64,000 nucleotides of DNA, taken from positions 1 through 64,000 of the forward strand of contig NZ_MRZO01000005.1 in assembly GCF_002732165.1 (NCBI RefSeq), read 5' to 3'. Position numbers and translations under genes: made by a program. Shown one piece after another: positions 56,562 to 64,000 of this stretch. This stretch comes from Staphylococcus xylosus. Lineage in GTDB: Bacteria; Bacillota; Bacilli; Staphylococcales; Staphylococcaceae. A model generated the notes under the pieces. It was not told the DNA's origin, did no database searches, and worked only from the letters and a program-made list of their open reading frames with translations. The stretch's first letter is position 1; every line of letters starts with the position of its first letter.

Positions 56562-57770
56562 ATGTCTAATTATCAAGAACAAAGTAAGCAGCCTTTATTG
56601 TTCGTAGTTATACTCGGGGCACTTACTGCAATTGGTGCATTATCTATTGATATGTTCCTACCTGGTTTGCCACAGATTCAATCTGATTTTAATACTACAA
56701 CCTCAAATTCACAATTAACTTTATCACTCTTTATGATTGGGCTAGCACTAGGTAACTTATTTGTTGGGCCGATATCTGATGCTATAGGTCGTAAAACACC
56801 GCTTATAGTCGCAATGTTACTATTTACTTTAGCGAGCATTGGGATTATTTTTGTAGAAAATATTTGGATAATGATTGCTTTAAGATTTGTTCAAGGCTTT
56901 TGTGGTGGGGCTGGTGCTGTTGTTTCAAGAGCTATTTCCAGCGATTTATATAGCGGTAAACAATTAACGAAGTTTTTAGCATTGCTTATGTTAGTTAATG
57001 GAGTGGCTCCAGTTATTGCGCCAGCACTTGGTGGCGTCATACTATCATTTGCTACTTGGCGAATGGTCTTTGTTATATTAACAGTTTTTGGAATTTTGAT
57101 GCTATTGGGAACTCTGCTAAAAGTTCCGGAATCTTTAGCAGAGGAACGCAGAGATAGCCCGCATATTTTAAGCATATTTAAAAATTTCAAATTACTATTG
57201 ATGACACCTAAATTTGTATTACCTATGTTAATTCAAGGCGTAACGTTTATACTGCTATTTAGTTATATTTCAGCATCGCCTTTTGTCACGCAAAATATTT
57301 ATCATATGTCTGCTCAACAATTTAGTATTATGTTTGCATTGATTGGCATAAGCTTGATTTTCTCTAGTCAACTAACAGGAAAATTGATTGATTATATAGA
57401 TAAACAATCATTATTACGGATATTAACAATGATTCAATTAATAGGTATTGCAGTTGTATCAGTTACGTTAATTACACATTTACCAATTTGGATTTTATTT
57501 ATTGGTTTTATTGTACTCGTTGCACCAGTTACTGGAGTAGCAACCTTGGGCTTTTCTATTGCAATGGAAGAACGTACTGGGGGAAATGGCAGTGCATCAA
57601 GTTTATTAGGGCTTGTACAATTCTTATTAGGGGGCTTAATATCCCCATTAGTAGGTATGATGGGAGAATTGAGTTTCGTACCTTACGTTTCAATAATTAT
57701 CATAGCTGGTATCTTACTAATTATCTTACAGGTAATAAATTATTTTGTTTTTAAACCTCAATCATTTTAA
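56562..57770 (+). CDS. tcaB: Bcr/CflA-type MFS transporter TcaB
   Basis: 402-aa drug:H+ antiporter (DHA1) with 12 helices. Family marks are ALSIDMFLPGLPQIQ, GPISDAIGRKTPL and GFCGGAGAVVSRAISSDLY. Third gene of the tca locus; its substrate is not established. Start ATG 56562 is 7 bp after GAGGAG. It is separated from tcaA by a terminator and the hairpin chain at 56207-56346, so it probably has a separate promoter (a TATAAT lies at about 56441). Confidence 0.9.
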   Translation: MSNYQEQSKQPLLFVVILGALTAIGALSIDMFLPGLPQIQSDFNTTTSNSQLTLSLFMIGLALGNLFVGPISDAIGRKTPLIVAMLLFTLASIGIIFVENIWIMIALRFVQGFCGGAGAVVSRAISSDLYSGKQLTKFLALLMLVNGVAPVIAPALGGVILSFATWRMVFVILTVFGILMLLGTLLKVPESLAEERRDSPHILSIFKNFKLLLMTPKFVLPMLIQGVTFILLFSYISASPFVTQNIYHMSAQQFSIMFALIGISLIFSSQLTGKLIDYIDKQSLLRILTMIQLIGIAVVSVTLITHLPIWILFIGFIVLVAPVTGVATLGFSIAMEERTGGNGSASSLLGLVQFLLGGLISPLVGMMGELSFVPYVSIIIIAGILLIILQVINYFVFKPQSF

Positions 57771-57776
57771 AATTAA

Positions 57777-57813
57777 CAAAAGACGCTATATTTTAAGATA
57801 GCGTCTTTTTTAT
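57777..57813 (+). terminator. tcaB terminator
   Basis: AAAGACGCTAT pairs with ATAGCGTCTTT, separated by ATTTTAAG, then a T run. Confidence 0.92.
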
Positions 57814-57853
57814 GCTTAAGAAAATTCGTGGTGATAGCAATTCAAATATGTTG

Positions 57854-58402
57854 TTATCGTCTTAGTTTAATTACATTTGCAAGGAGAATTTGAGCAAGTT
57901 CGTCAGCTGATTCAGGGCAGCCTTCACGTATCCATAAATATACAATACCAATTTGTCCGCCCAACGCGTAAGTAACAAATTGCTTTTTCTTTTTTATATT
58001 TGTATAGTCTATAATAATTTTTGTATATGTTTCCTTAGTAAGCGTTACATAATCGGAAAATAAATCGCGATTAGGGTGTGAAACAAATATCGCATGGAAG
58101 AACCCATAATGTCGTTCAATATAAGTTAAGATACTTTTGAAAAATTTATATAGTTTATAATGATTTATCTCTTCTTTATTTTGACTGTCATATAACGAAT
58201 TTAATAACTTTGAATATTTTTGTAGGTGATACATCTGTATTGTAGATAACAGATCATATTTATCTACAAAATAATCGTAAAATGTTGTTCGATTTATTCC
58301 ACTATACGCACATAACATTTTTATCGTGATGTTTTCAAAAGGGTATTCTTCTAATAGTAAAATCATACTTTTAATTATTTTATCTTTTGCTCTTTGTCTC
58401 AT
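57854..58402 (-). CDS. TetR-family regulator of the efflux pair
   Basis: 182-aa regulator with an N-terminal helix-turn-helix (ENITIKMLCAYSGINRTTFYDYF) and a TetR_C_7-like C-terminal domain (YALGGQIGIVYLWIREG). The start is ATG 58402 after GGAGT; further in-frame ATGs up to 58564 run into the divergent gene and are rejected. It is divergent from the EmrA/EmrB-type pair, so it most likely represses those genes. Confidence 0.87.
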   Translation of the reverse strand: MRQRAKDKIIKSMILLLEEYPFENITIKMLCAYSGINRTTFYDYFVDKYDLLSTIQMYHLQKYSKLLNSLYDSQNKEEINHYKLYKFFKSILTYIERHYGFFHAIFVSHPNRDLFSDYVTLTKETYTKIIIDYTNIKKKKQFVTYALGGQIGIVYLWIREGCPESADELAQILLANVIKLRR

Positions 58403-58424
58403 TTTTACTCCTTCAAAAACACGG

Positions 58425-58485
58425 TAGATACAAACCCAACACATTTTATAGAAGTGTTGGTGTTTTTTTATTGTACATGTATCTA
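58425..58485. promoter_or_regulatory. Inverted repeats in the TetR/efflux divergent region
   Basis: TAGATACA (58425-58432) and TGTATCTA (58478-58485) are perfect inverted copies. Between them CCAACAC (58436-58442) and GTGTTGG (58454-58460) form a hairpin followed by a T run (58463-58469). The outer pair are candidate half-sites for the adjacent TetR protein; the hairpin may insulate or attenuate. Function is inferred. Confidence 0.5.
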
Positions 58486-58529
58486 TAATATATAAAGTGA
58501 ATTTTAAAAGCAAATAGGAGGAAAGAGTA

Positions 58530-59177
58530 ATGAAAAAAATGGTATTAATTAACATCATTACCATTGTAGTTCTTGTGATTATTGGTGTAGTCGGTTTCCA
58601 CTTTTATAATCAAGCTACAGGATTTGTAAGTACAGAGAATGCCAAAGTTGACGGAGAACAAATTAAAGTGTCTGCGCCAGCATCAGGCGAAATCAAATCA
58701 TTTGATGTTAAAAATAATGAAAAATTAAGTAAAGGCGACAAAGTTGCTGAAATAGCAGCTAAAGGTGAAGATGGCCAATCACAAAATATGGATATTAAAA
58801 TGCCACAAGACGGAACAATTGTAAAAACTGATGGCATGGAAGGTTCAATCGCGCAAGCAGGATCTCCAATTGCTTATGCTTATAATTTAGATGATTCTTA
58901 TATTACTGCAAATGTTGATGAAAAAGACATTTCAGATGTTGAAGAAGGTAAAGATGTAAATGTAAAACTTGACGGCGAAAAAGCTGAACTTAAAGGTAAA
59001 GTTGAAGAAATTGGTAAAGCTACAGCTTCAAGCTTTTCAATGATGCCTTCATCAAATACTGATGGTAACTATACTAAAGTTTCTCAAGTAGTACCTGTGA
59101 AAATCTCACTTGATTCAAAACCATCTAAAAACGTTGTTCCAGGAATGAACGCTGAAGTTAAAATTCATAAAAATTAA
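58530..59177 (+). CDS. EmrA/HlyD-like periplasmic-adaptor-type protein (short)
   Basis: 215 aa: an N-terminal membrane helix (5-25) and an extracellular barrel-sandwich (biotinyl-lipoyl-like) hybrid domain (VDGEQIKVSAPASGEIKSF, MPQDGTIVKTDGMEGSIAQAG) with a beta-barrel end (VPVKISLDSKPSKNVVPGMNAEVKI). The alpha-helical hairpin of Gram-negative adaptors is missing, as expected with no outer membrane. The MFS pump gene starts 13 bp downstream. Ribosome-binding site is AGGAGGAAAG. Confidence 0.85.
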   Translation: MKKMVLINIITIVVLVIIGVVGFHFYNQATGFVSTENAKVDGEQIKVSAPASGEIKSFDVKNNEKLSKGDKVAEIAAKGEDGQSQNMDIKMPQDGTIVKTDGMEGSIAQAGSPIAYAYNLDDSYITANVDEKDISDVEEGKDVNVKLDGEKAELKGKVEEIGKATASSFSMMPSSNTDGNYTKVSQVVPVKISLDSKPSKNVVPGMNAEVKIHKN

Positions 59178-59190
59178 GGGGGGTCTATAA

Positions 59191-61080
59191 ATGACAATGA
59201 CCTTCATTATTATTTACGTAGTCATAGCGCTCATTTTTGTTGGATTGATTAATCTTTTTATGGCAAAGAGTAAGAAAAAACGATCAAAAAGACAAATGGA
59301 ACAAATGAAGCAAGAAGATAACGCTTCTGATGAAAATTATCAATCTAAATTTAATATAAGTGACAAAGAAGGTTCTAACGAATCAACTATGGAGTCAGAA
59401 ACAGCAACAACAGAAGAGAATTTGGAAGATGACGATACTTTAAGTAGTGAAGTTACAGATCAATCAATTGATAACTCAGATGAGACAACAGATGCTGATC
59501 ATCAAAATATCAATCCAAATTCTGAAGAAGCAAAAGTAAACGAAAAATTAAAGGAAAAACATAGTTCCTTTATGTTTGGTAAAGGAACGTCACAAGGTAA
59601 AGTGCTATTAGCAATGATATTCGGTATGTTTATAGCAATCTTAAACCAAACGTTATTAAACGTTGCCTTGCCTAAGATCAATACAGATTTTAATATTTCA
59701 GCGAACACGGGTCAGTGGTTAATGACAGGGTTTATGTTAGTAAATGGTATTTTAATTCCGATTAGTGCTTATTTATTTAACAAATATTCTTATAGAAAAC
59801 TATTTTTAGTAGCGATGACGCTATTTACAATTGGTTCCCTTGTCTGTGGTATGTCAGGTTCATTCACAGTAATGATGGCAGGACGTGTATTACAAGCGAT
59901 TGGTGCTGGTATACTGATGCCGTTAGGTACGAATGTATTTATGACTATCTTCCCTCCAGAAAGACGTGGAGCTGCGATGGGTACACTTGGTATAGCGATG
60001 ATTTTAGCGCCAGCTATTGGTCCTACTTTATCAGGTTATATCGTTGAGAACTATCACTGGAATGTTATGTTTTATGGCATGTTCATTATTGGATTAGTTT
60101 CACTAGCAATTTCATATATTTGGTTTAGAGTTTATCAAGTTACAACCAATCCAAAAGCGGATATACCGGGTATAATCTTCAGTACAATCGGTTTTGGTGC
60201 ATTATTATATGGATTCAGTGAAGCTGGTAATAATACATGGAGTTCACCTATAGTAGTGATTTCATTAATTGTAGGAGTCATCTTTATCATTGCCTTTGTG
60301 ATTAGAGAGCTCACAATGCGTGTACCGATGTTAAGTATGGAAGTATTAAAATACTCTGGATTTACTTTGACTACAGTAATCAATATGATTGTAACGATGA
60401 GCTTATTCGGAGGTATGATTTTACTACCATTATATCTTCAAAACTTAAGAGGATTTACACCGATTCAATCTGGTTTATTATTGCTACCAGGTGCATTAAT
60501 CATGGGTGTTATGGGTCCTATTGCAGGTAAATTGTTAGATACAATTGGTATTAAACCATTAGCTTTAGTAGGTACGGGTATCATGACTTACGCAACATGG
60601 GAATTGACAAAATTAAATATGAATACGACGTATGGACATTTAATGCTTATTTATATTATTCGTTCGTTTGGTATGAGTTTTATTATGATGCCTATTATGA
60701 CGGCAGGTATGAATTCATTACCTCAAAGACTTATTTCACATGGTAATGCTTTATCAAATACTTTAAGACAATTGGCTGGTTCAATTGGTACAGCACTATT
60801 GGTGACAGTAATGTCAACACAAAGTACACAATACGCTGCTGGTTACGCACAAGATTTAGATAAAACAAATCCATTTTTAAAAGACCGTTTACAAGAAATG
60901 GCACAAGCAATGGGTGGAGAGCAAATGGCTACTTCACAAATATTAGAATTTGTACAAAAACTTGCTTCTATTAATGGTGTGAATAGCGCATTCTTAATTG
61001 CAACAGCATTAAGCGCGCTTGCATTTATCTTAAGCCTATTCTTAAAAGGAAAAGCACACTACATTTCAAATGAAAAGTAA
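59191..61080 (+). CDS. EmrB/QacA-type (DHA2) multidrug MFS pump with acidic N-terminal extension
   Basis: 629 aa. An extra N-terminal membrane helix (about 3-24) is followed by a basic stretch (KSKKKRSKRQ) and about 90 acidic Ser/Glu/Asp-rich residues. A 14-helix DHA2 transporter runs from about residue 137 (LNQTLLNVALPKI, GRVLQAIGAGILMPLGTNVF). It exports lipophilic or cationic drugs with H+. Typical EmrB/QacA proteins are about 510 aa, so the extension is the special feature. It is coupled to the EmrA-like gene under one TetR-controlled promoter. Confidence 0.88.
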   Translation: MTMTFIIIYVVIALIFVGLINLFMAKSKKKRSKRQMEQMKQEDNASDENYQSKFNISDKEGSNESTMESETATTEENLEDDDTLSSEVTDQSIDNSDETTDADHQNINPNSEEAKVNEKLKEKHSSFMFGKGTSQGKVLLAMIFGMFIAILNQTLLNVALPKINTDFNISANTGQWLMTGFMLVNGILIPISAYLFNKYSYRKLFLVAMTLFTIGSLVCGMSGSFTVMMAGRVLQAIGAGILMPLGTNVFMTIFPPERRGAAMGTLGIAMILAPAIGPTLSGYIVENYHWNVMFYGMFIIGLVSLAISYIWFRVYQVTTNPKADIPGIIFSTIGFGALLYGFSEAGNNTWSSPIVVISLIVGVIFIIAFVIRELTMRVPMLSMEVLKYSGFTLTTVINMIVTMSLFGGMILLPLYLQNLRGFTPIQSGLLLLPGALIMGVMGPIAGKLLDTIGIKPLALVGTGIMTYATWELTKLNMNTTYGHLMLIYIIRSFGMSFIMMPIMTAGMNSLPQRLISHGNALSNTLRQLAGSIGTALLVTVMSTQSTQYAAGYAQDLDKTNPFLKDRLQEMAQAMGGEQMATSQILEFVQKLASINGVNSAFLIATALSALAFILSLFLKGKAHYISNEK

Positions 61081-61164
61081 GTTGGTATTAAAATAAGCTA
61101 ATATATATTGTATAAAAGACATGAATTTCATAAACTAGAATATAATATCTTCTAGTTAAAAATA

Positions 61165-61208
61165 AACGTCAATTTCTATTCGAGTAATATAGAAATTGAC
61201 GTTTTTTA
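61165..61208 (+). terminator. Terminator of the efflux operon
   Basis: AACGTCAATTTCTAT (61165-61179) pairs with ATAGAAATTGACGTT (61189-61203), then TTTT. It shares its stem with the hairpin at 41629-41656. Confidence 0.92.
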
Positions 61209-61289
61209 ATTTTATAAACTTATGTGGTTTGTTGAACTACTATTACTTATCATTATCCCATATCCAAAATTTAGTATAAGCATAATAAA

Positions 61290-61326
61290 AACCATACAAT
61301 TTAGTTATTACTCGAATTGTATGGTT
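61290..61326 (-). terminator. Terminator of the 215-aa membrane protein gene
   Basis: AACCATACAATTT pairs with AATTGTATGGTT (61315-61326). On the minus strand it continues into TTTTATTATG. Confidence 0.8.
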
Positions 61327-61342
61327 ACTTTAATAATATAAT

Positions 61343-61990
61343 TTAAACAATTACTTTTTTATTATTTTTGCGATTTCTAAAAAATAGGCTAATTAAAATA
61401 AGTGCAATGCTACAACCTAGTAATATAAATGCATTATGAAGCGCATCTGCTTCAGTTAAGATTTGTGATGGTTTGATTGAAACGTAGTATTGACTCATGG
61501 AATCAGCAATATGTGTAGCAATATTTTTAATAAGGTATGAAAAACCAAAAGTAATAATCAACATAATAGCAATAACAAGTAAATTTACAATCTTTAATGC
61601 AGTTCTATTAAACACGAGTGTAAAAATAGTTAAAACTAAACTAACGATACAAGCCATAAAGAATACATAAAAGACTAATATTAATCGATCTATACTTGTT
61701 TGAAGATCATCAATGCTTTCGATATTAATGTTAAGGTTCGAAAAATCATTGATTGAATCTTGGAAATTAGTGAGTTGATGGAAATTAATAGTTTCTTGAA
61801 CAAAAACTAAATTGAAAATAGGTTCTTTAAACATACTATAGCCTGTAATCGCTATTAATATTAGAACGATGATATGAATGATAATACTAACCCACGATTT
61901 TTTCTTTTTTTCATATTGTAAACCACGTTGCATAGGTTCACTAGTTAAGGTGTGTTCAAAGTCCTTGAATTGTTTGTGTTTATCGGCCAT
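61343..61990 (-). CDS. Membrane protein of unknown function, four helices
   Basis: 215 aa. A hydrophilic N-terminus, a membrane helix at about 35-55, an outside loop of about 55 residues with IESIDDLQTSIDRLI, two adjacent helices at about 105-155 and a last helix near the C-terminus (about 185-205), then a basic tail (RNRKNNKK). I do not recognise the family. Start ATG 61990 follows AAAGGAG. Single gene. The gap upstream (61991-62263) is very AT-rich with no clear signal. Confidence 0.7.
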   Translation of the reverse strand: MADKHKQFKDFEHTLTSEPMQRGLQYEKKKKSWVSIIIHIIVLILIAITGYSMFKEPIFNLVFVQETINFHQLTNFQDSINDFSNLNINIESIDDLQTSIDRLILVFYVFFMACIVSLVLTIFTLVFNRTALKIVNLLVIAIMLIITFGFSYLIKNIATHIADSMSQYYVSIKPSQILTEADALHNAFILLGCSIALILISLFFRNRKNNKKVIV

Positions 61991-62263
61991 AAGTACTCCT
62001 TTCACTGCATATTGCTAGCATTTATTTATTTTGTAACTTTTGTTTTGTTATAATGTTTAATAGCTGATACATTTTAAGTATTACTAACATGACTTTTAAA
62101 TATAATAATAATCAAATTGTTAGTTTTTAAATTACCCACATTATATTATAACTATGATTTTTGATCATTATATTAATTTTACCATAACATTTATTTTTTT
62201 TAATAAGTAAAACAAAGAATATTGGACGATAGCATAATAAATATAGATTGGATGGATTATGGA

Positions 62264-63163
62264 ATGAAATCAAGACTAACAACTAAATTTATAAATAAAT
62301 ACTTATTACCTCATAGATCTATTATTTTTAATACAGATCAAGATTTTGAGTCATTCATGGAAAAGCGTGAAAAGATTAATGATAAAAAACATAAACAGCC
62401 AGAAACACTAAATGTTAAATCTGATTTGGATAAGCAAACACTAGATGACTTACAAGTATTTAGATTCAGATTTAGACATAGTAAAGAAAAAAAGATTTTA
62501 TATATTCATGGTGGTTATAATACTTTACAACCATCAGCTTTTCACTGGAGATACATGGATAAACTGGCATTAAGTACTTTATATGAAGTTGTTATGCCTA
62601 TCTATCCAAAAGCACCGAAATATAATATTGATGATACATTCGATGCTATTTTTAAAGTATATAATGAATTGTTAAAAGAGGTTGATAGTAAAGACATTAT
62701 CGTTATGGGTGACGGCACTGGTGGCGCTTTAGCACTTAGTCTAGTTCAACAGTTGCAAGAGCAAGGACAACCAATGCCTAGAAAACTATATCTATTTTCT
62801 CCATTATTAGATGCACAATTAGATAATACAGAAATTACTGAAGCACTAGATCGAAAAGATGTACTCGTAGATAAAGACGGTGTTCAAAAAATATTGAAAC
62901 GTTGGTCGAACAACTTGCCATTAAATGATTCAAGACTCTCTCCTATAAATGGTAATTTGATTGATTTACCACCAATTTATATGTTTGGTGGTACTCATGA
63001 AATTTATCTAGCAGATATGTTGAAATTTACTGAAATTTTAGCTTCAGCACAACAAGAAATTCACTTTTATGAGTATAAACGTATGGTTCACGCTTTCCCT
63101 TTATTACCAATAAGAGAATCTCATAAAGTAATTAAACAAATTGTTGGAACAATTAATGAGTAA
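62264..63163 (+). CDS. Alpha/beta-hydrolase-fold protein lacking the nucleophile serine
   Basis: 299 aa, HSL/esterase-like alpha/beta hydrolase. The oxyanion motif HGG (82-84) and a late His (RMVHAF) are present, and the fold order fits (MPIYPKAP, GTHEIYLADM). The elbow reads GDGTGG (149-154) where active members have GDSAGG: Gly151 (codon GGC, 62714-62716) replaces the catalytic Ser. It may be a pseudo-enzyme, a binding protein or use another nucleophile. ATG 62264 follows GGATGG by 9 bp; a TTG at 62222 lacks a ribosome-binding site. Confidence 0.8.
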   Translation: MKSRLTTKFINKYLLPHRSIIFNTDQDFESFMEKREKINDKKHKQPETLNVKSDLDKQTLDDLQVFRFRFRHSKEKKILYIHGGYNTLQPSAFHWRYMDKLALSTLYEVVMPIYPKAPKYNIDDTFDAIFKVYNELLKEVDSKDIIVMGDGTGGALALSLVQQLQEQGQPMPRKLYLFSPLLDAQLDNTEITEALDRKDVLVDKDGVQKILKRWSNNLPLNDSRLSPINGNLIDLPPIYMFGGTHEIYLADMLKFTEILASAQQEIHFYEYKRMVHAFPLLPIRESHKVIKQIVGTINE

Positions 63164-63207
63164 ATAAAGTCATAAATTTTAATATATAAAGGTGATTAAC
63201 TTTAACG

Positions 63208-63256
63208 GACAGGATTGGAAACCAAAGTTGACTGGACTTCCAATCTTGTTTTTTGA
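63208..63256 (+). terminator. Terminator of the hydrolase-like gene
   Basis: ACAGGATTGGAAACC pairs with GGACTTCCAATCTTGT (one mismatch), followed by TTTTTT. Confidence 0.85.
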
Positions 63257-63285
63257 TTAGTAACAAACTTAATAAAGGATAAAAC

Positions 63286-63319
63286 AACTGCCAATTAAGT
63301 TAACTTGATTGGCAGTAGA
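63286..63319 (-). terminator. Terminator of the 134-aa gene
   Basis: ACTGCCAATTAAGTT pairs with AACTTGATTGGCAGT. On the minus strand TTGTTTTATCC follows. Confidence 0.75.
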
Positions 63320-63343
63320 ATTTCAATAAAAGGCAGAATATAG

Positions 63344-63748
63344 TTATTGATTTATAATTTTCGTATTAATAGAATCGATGATAAACTTTTGCCCCATTAA
63401 AGTGTAATGATAGGCCAATATCTCTTCGTAATCAGCCGTCGGTTGTGCGAGCATTTTAAATTTTTGTGAGGAAGTGTCATAATCATTTAAAACACTTGTT
63501 GCATACTCATTAAAATTTGAAATAAAAGCCTGATTATCTGGATAAGACTTCAAAATGAAATCAATGTAATCAATAGCTCTTTTTTGTCCTTGTAAATAAC
63601 TAATATCTAAGCCACGTTTAATCAATTGACTATCAGGTCCATTGATAACAAGGCTCTTACTTTGATTAAGCTCGCTAAGTTCAAATTTAGTTTGGTCAAA
63701 TAAATCATATAAATGTGATTCAACACTTGTATGGATGTTCTTTGTCAT
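63344..63748 (-). CDS. Small soluble protein of unknown function
   Basis: 134-aa, mostly helical, no signal peptide or membrane segment. It contains SQLIKRGLDISYLQGQKRAIDYIDFI and a tail LAYHYTLMGQKFIIDSINTKII. I do not recognise the family. It starts 15 bp after the stop of the thioesterase-like gene on the same strand, with AAGGAGTTGAG before it, so the two are an operon. Confidence 0.7.
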   Translation of the reverse strand: MTKNIHTSVESHLYDLFDQTKFELSELNQSKSLVINGPDSQLIKRGLDISYLQGQKRAIDYIDFILKSYPDNQAFISNFNEYATSVLNDYDTSSQKFKMLAQPTADYEEILAYHYTLMGQKFIIDSINTKIINQ

Positions 63749-63763
63749 TTTTTTCTCAACTCC

Positions 63764-64000
63764 TTATCTAGTAATTCCTATACGGTGACCCAATTGCTTT
63801 GGCCAGTCGATGCGCCGTTGATTATTATAATAGGAAATAATTTCATTTGCATATTGTTCAGGGAAAGGGGATGTTTTATTAGTTTTGCGATTGATACCTA
63901 ACATCAAAGCTTCATTAGTTGCAACAGTTGTACCATCTGTTTTTGTCATGATTGAGAAGAAGTGTACGCTTTTCTCATTATAATCGTATAAGTAAATAGT
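63764..64000 (-). CDS. Thioesterase-like (hotdog) protein, C-terminal part only
   Basis: The frame is open to the window edge, so the start lies outside; an internal ATG at 63949 is not the true start. The 78 visible residues include LYDYNEKSVHFFSIMTKTDG and TVATNEALMLGINRKT, which resemble the second half of staphylococcal 4HBT/carnitine-linked thioesterases, followed by a tail with PEQYANEIISYY. The assignment rests on this partial resemblance. Confidence 0.6.
   Translation of the reverse strand, partial: TIYLYDYNEKSVHFFSIMTKTDGTTVATNEALMLGINRKTNKTSPFPEQYANEIISYYNNQRRIDWPKQLGHRIGITR

Noticed and set aside
57854..58564. Longer TetR protein starting at 58564
   Set aside because: It would overlap the divergent EmrA-like gene and the operator region; ATG 58402 has a ribosome-binding site and the normal TetR N-terminus.

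Overview
The window is a low-GC chromosomal segment of a coagulase-negative Staphylococcus, most likely of the S. saprophyticus/xylosus/gallinarum type (the species is inferred). Many genes are near-textbook staphylococcal proteins (NarGHJI, NreABC, NarT, SarZ, Rsp, ScrA, IruO, LctP, Mqo, HssRS-HrtBA, TcaR-TcaA-TcaB). Their order matches what I remember of the nar-to-tca region of S. aureus. Almost every transcription unit ends in a clear intrinsic terminator. No rRNA, tRNA, IS element, prophage, CRISPR array or replication origin was recognised.

Layout. 1-1640: 3' part of a secreted lipase gene with a 36-bp tandem repeat in its propeptide. 1.7-12.1 kb: dissimilatory nitrate respiration (narGHJI, the oxygen/nitrate sensor nreABC, transporter narT). 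The narG and narT promoters share one layout of two imperfect palindromes. 12.2-13.1 kb: two Hsp20 genes behind a CtsR box. 13.2-17.2 kb: sarZ, two small membrane-anchored proteins and the AraC-type regulator rsp. 17.4-19.5 kb: a signal-less amidase-like protein and the sucrose PTS gene scrA, whose promoter carries two LacI/ScrR-type operators. 19.7-24.8 kb: CorA, a TetR/YhgE divergent pair and a Na+/phosphate cotransporter.

25.1-34.5 kb is the accessory-looking part. It holds an SDR dehydrogenase behind a CcpA (cre) site, a two-gene flavin monooxygenase operon, a YfcC-family transporter, and a DeoR regulator divergent from a four-gene polyol operon (zinc dehydrogenase, DhaK-like, DhaL-like, RpiB-like). 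That operon fits a tetritol/erythrulose route to erythrose-4-phosphate and has a near-perfect cre site. It is the best candidate in the window for an undescribed staphylococcal system.

34.7-43.4 kb: a DUF2871-like membrane protein, the Fur-box-controlled iruO reductase, two acetyltransferases, a GlcP-type glucose/H+ symporter, a YhdH/YhfP quinone oxidoreductase, an Asn/Ser/Asp-rich lipoprotein and a TagF-like polymerase. 43.6-48.6 kb: lctP behind a Rex box, a glycosyltransferase and mqo, i.e. lactate and malate use. 48.8-52.7 kb: heme sensing and detoxification (hssRS, hrtBA) with the HssR direct repeat. 52.8-57.8 kb: a YdcF-like protein and tcaR-tcaA-tcaB, with a block of tandem hairpins before tcaB. 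57.9-61.1 kb: a TetR-controlled EmrA/EmrB-type efflux pair. 61.3-64 kb: a membrane protein, an alpha/beta-hydrolase-fold protein lacking its serine nucleophile, a small unknown protein and the end of a thioesterase-like gene.

Themes: anaerobic and redox metabolism (Nre, Rex), iron and heme (Fur, Hss), carbon catabolite control (cre sites), cell envelope and drug stress (tca, efflux, SarZ, Rsp).
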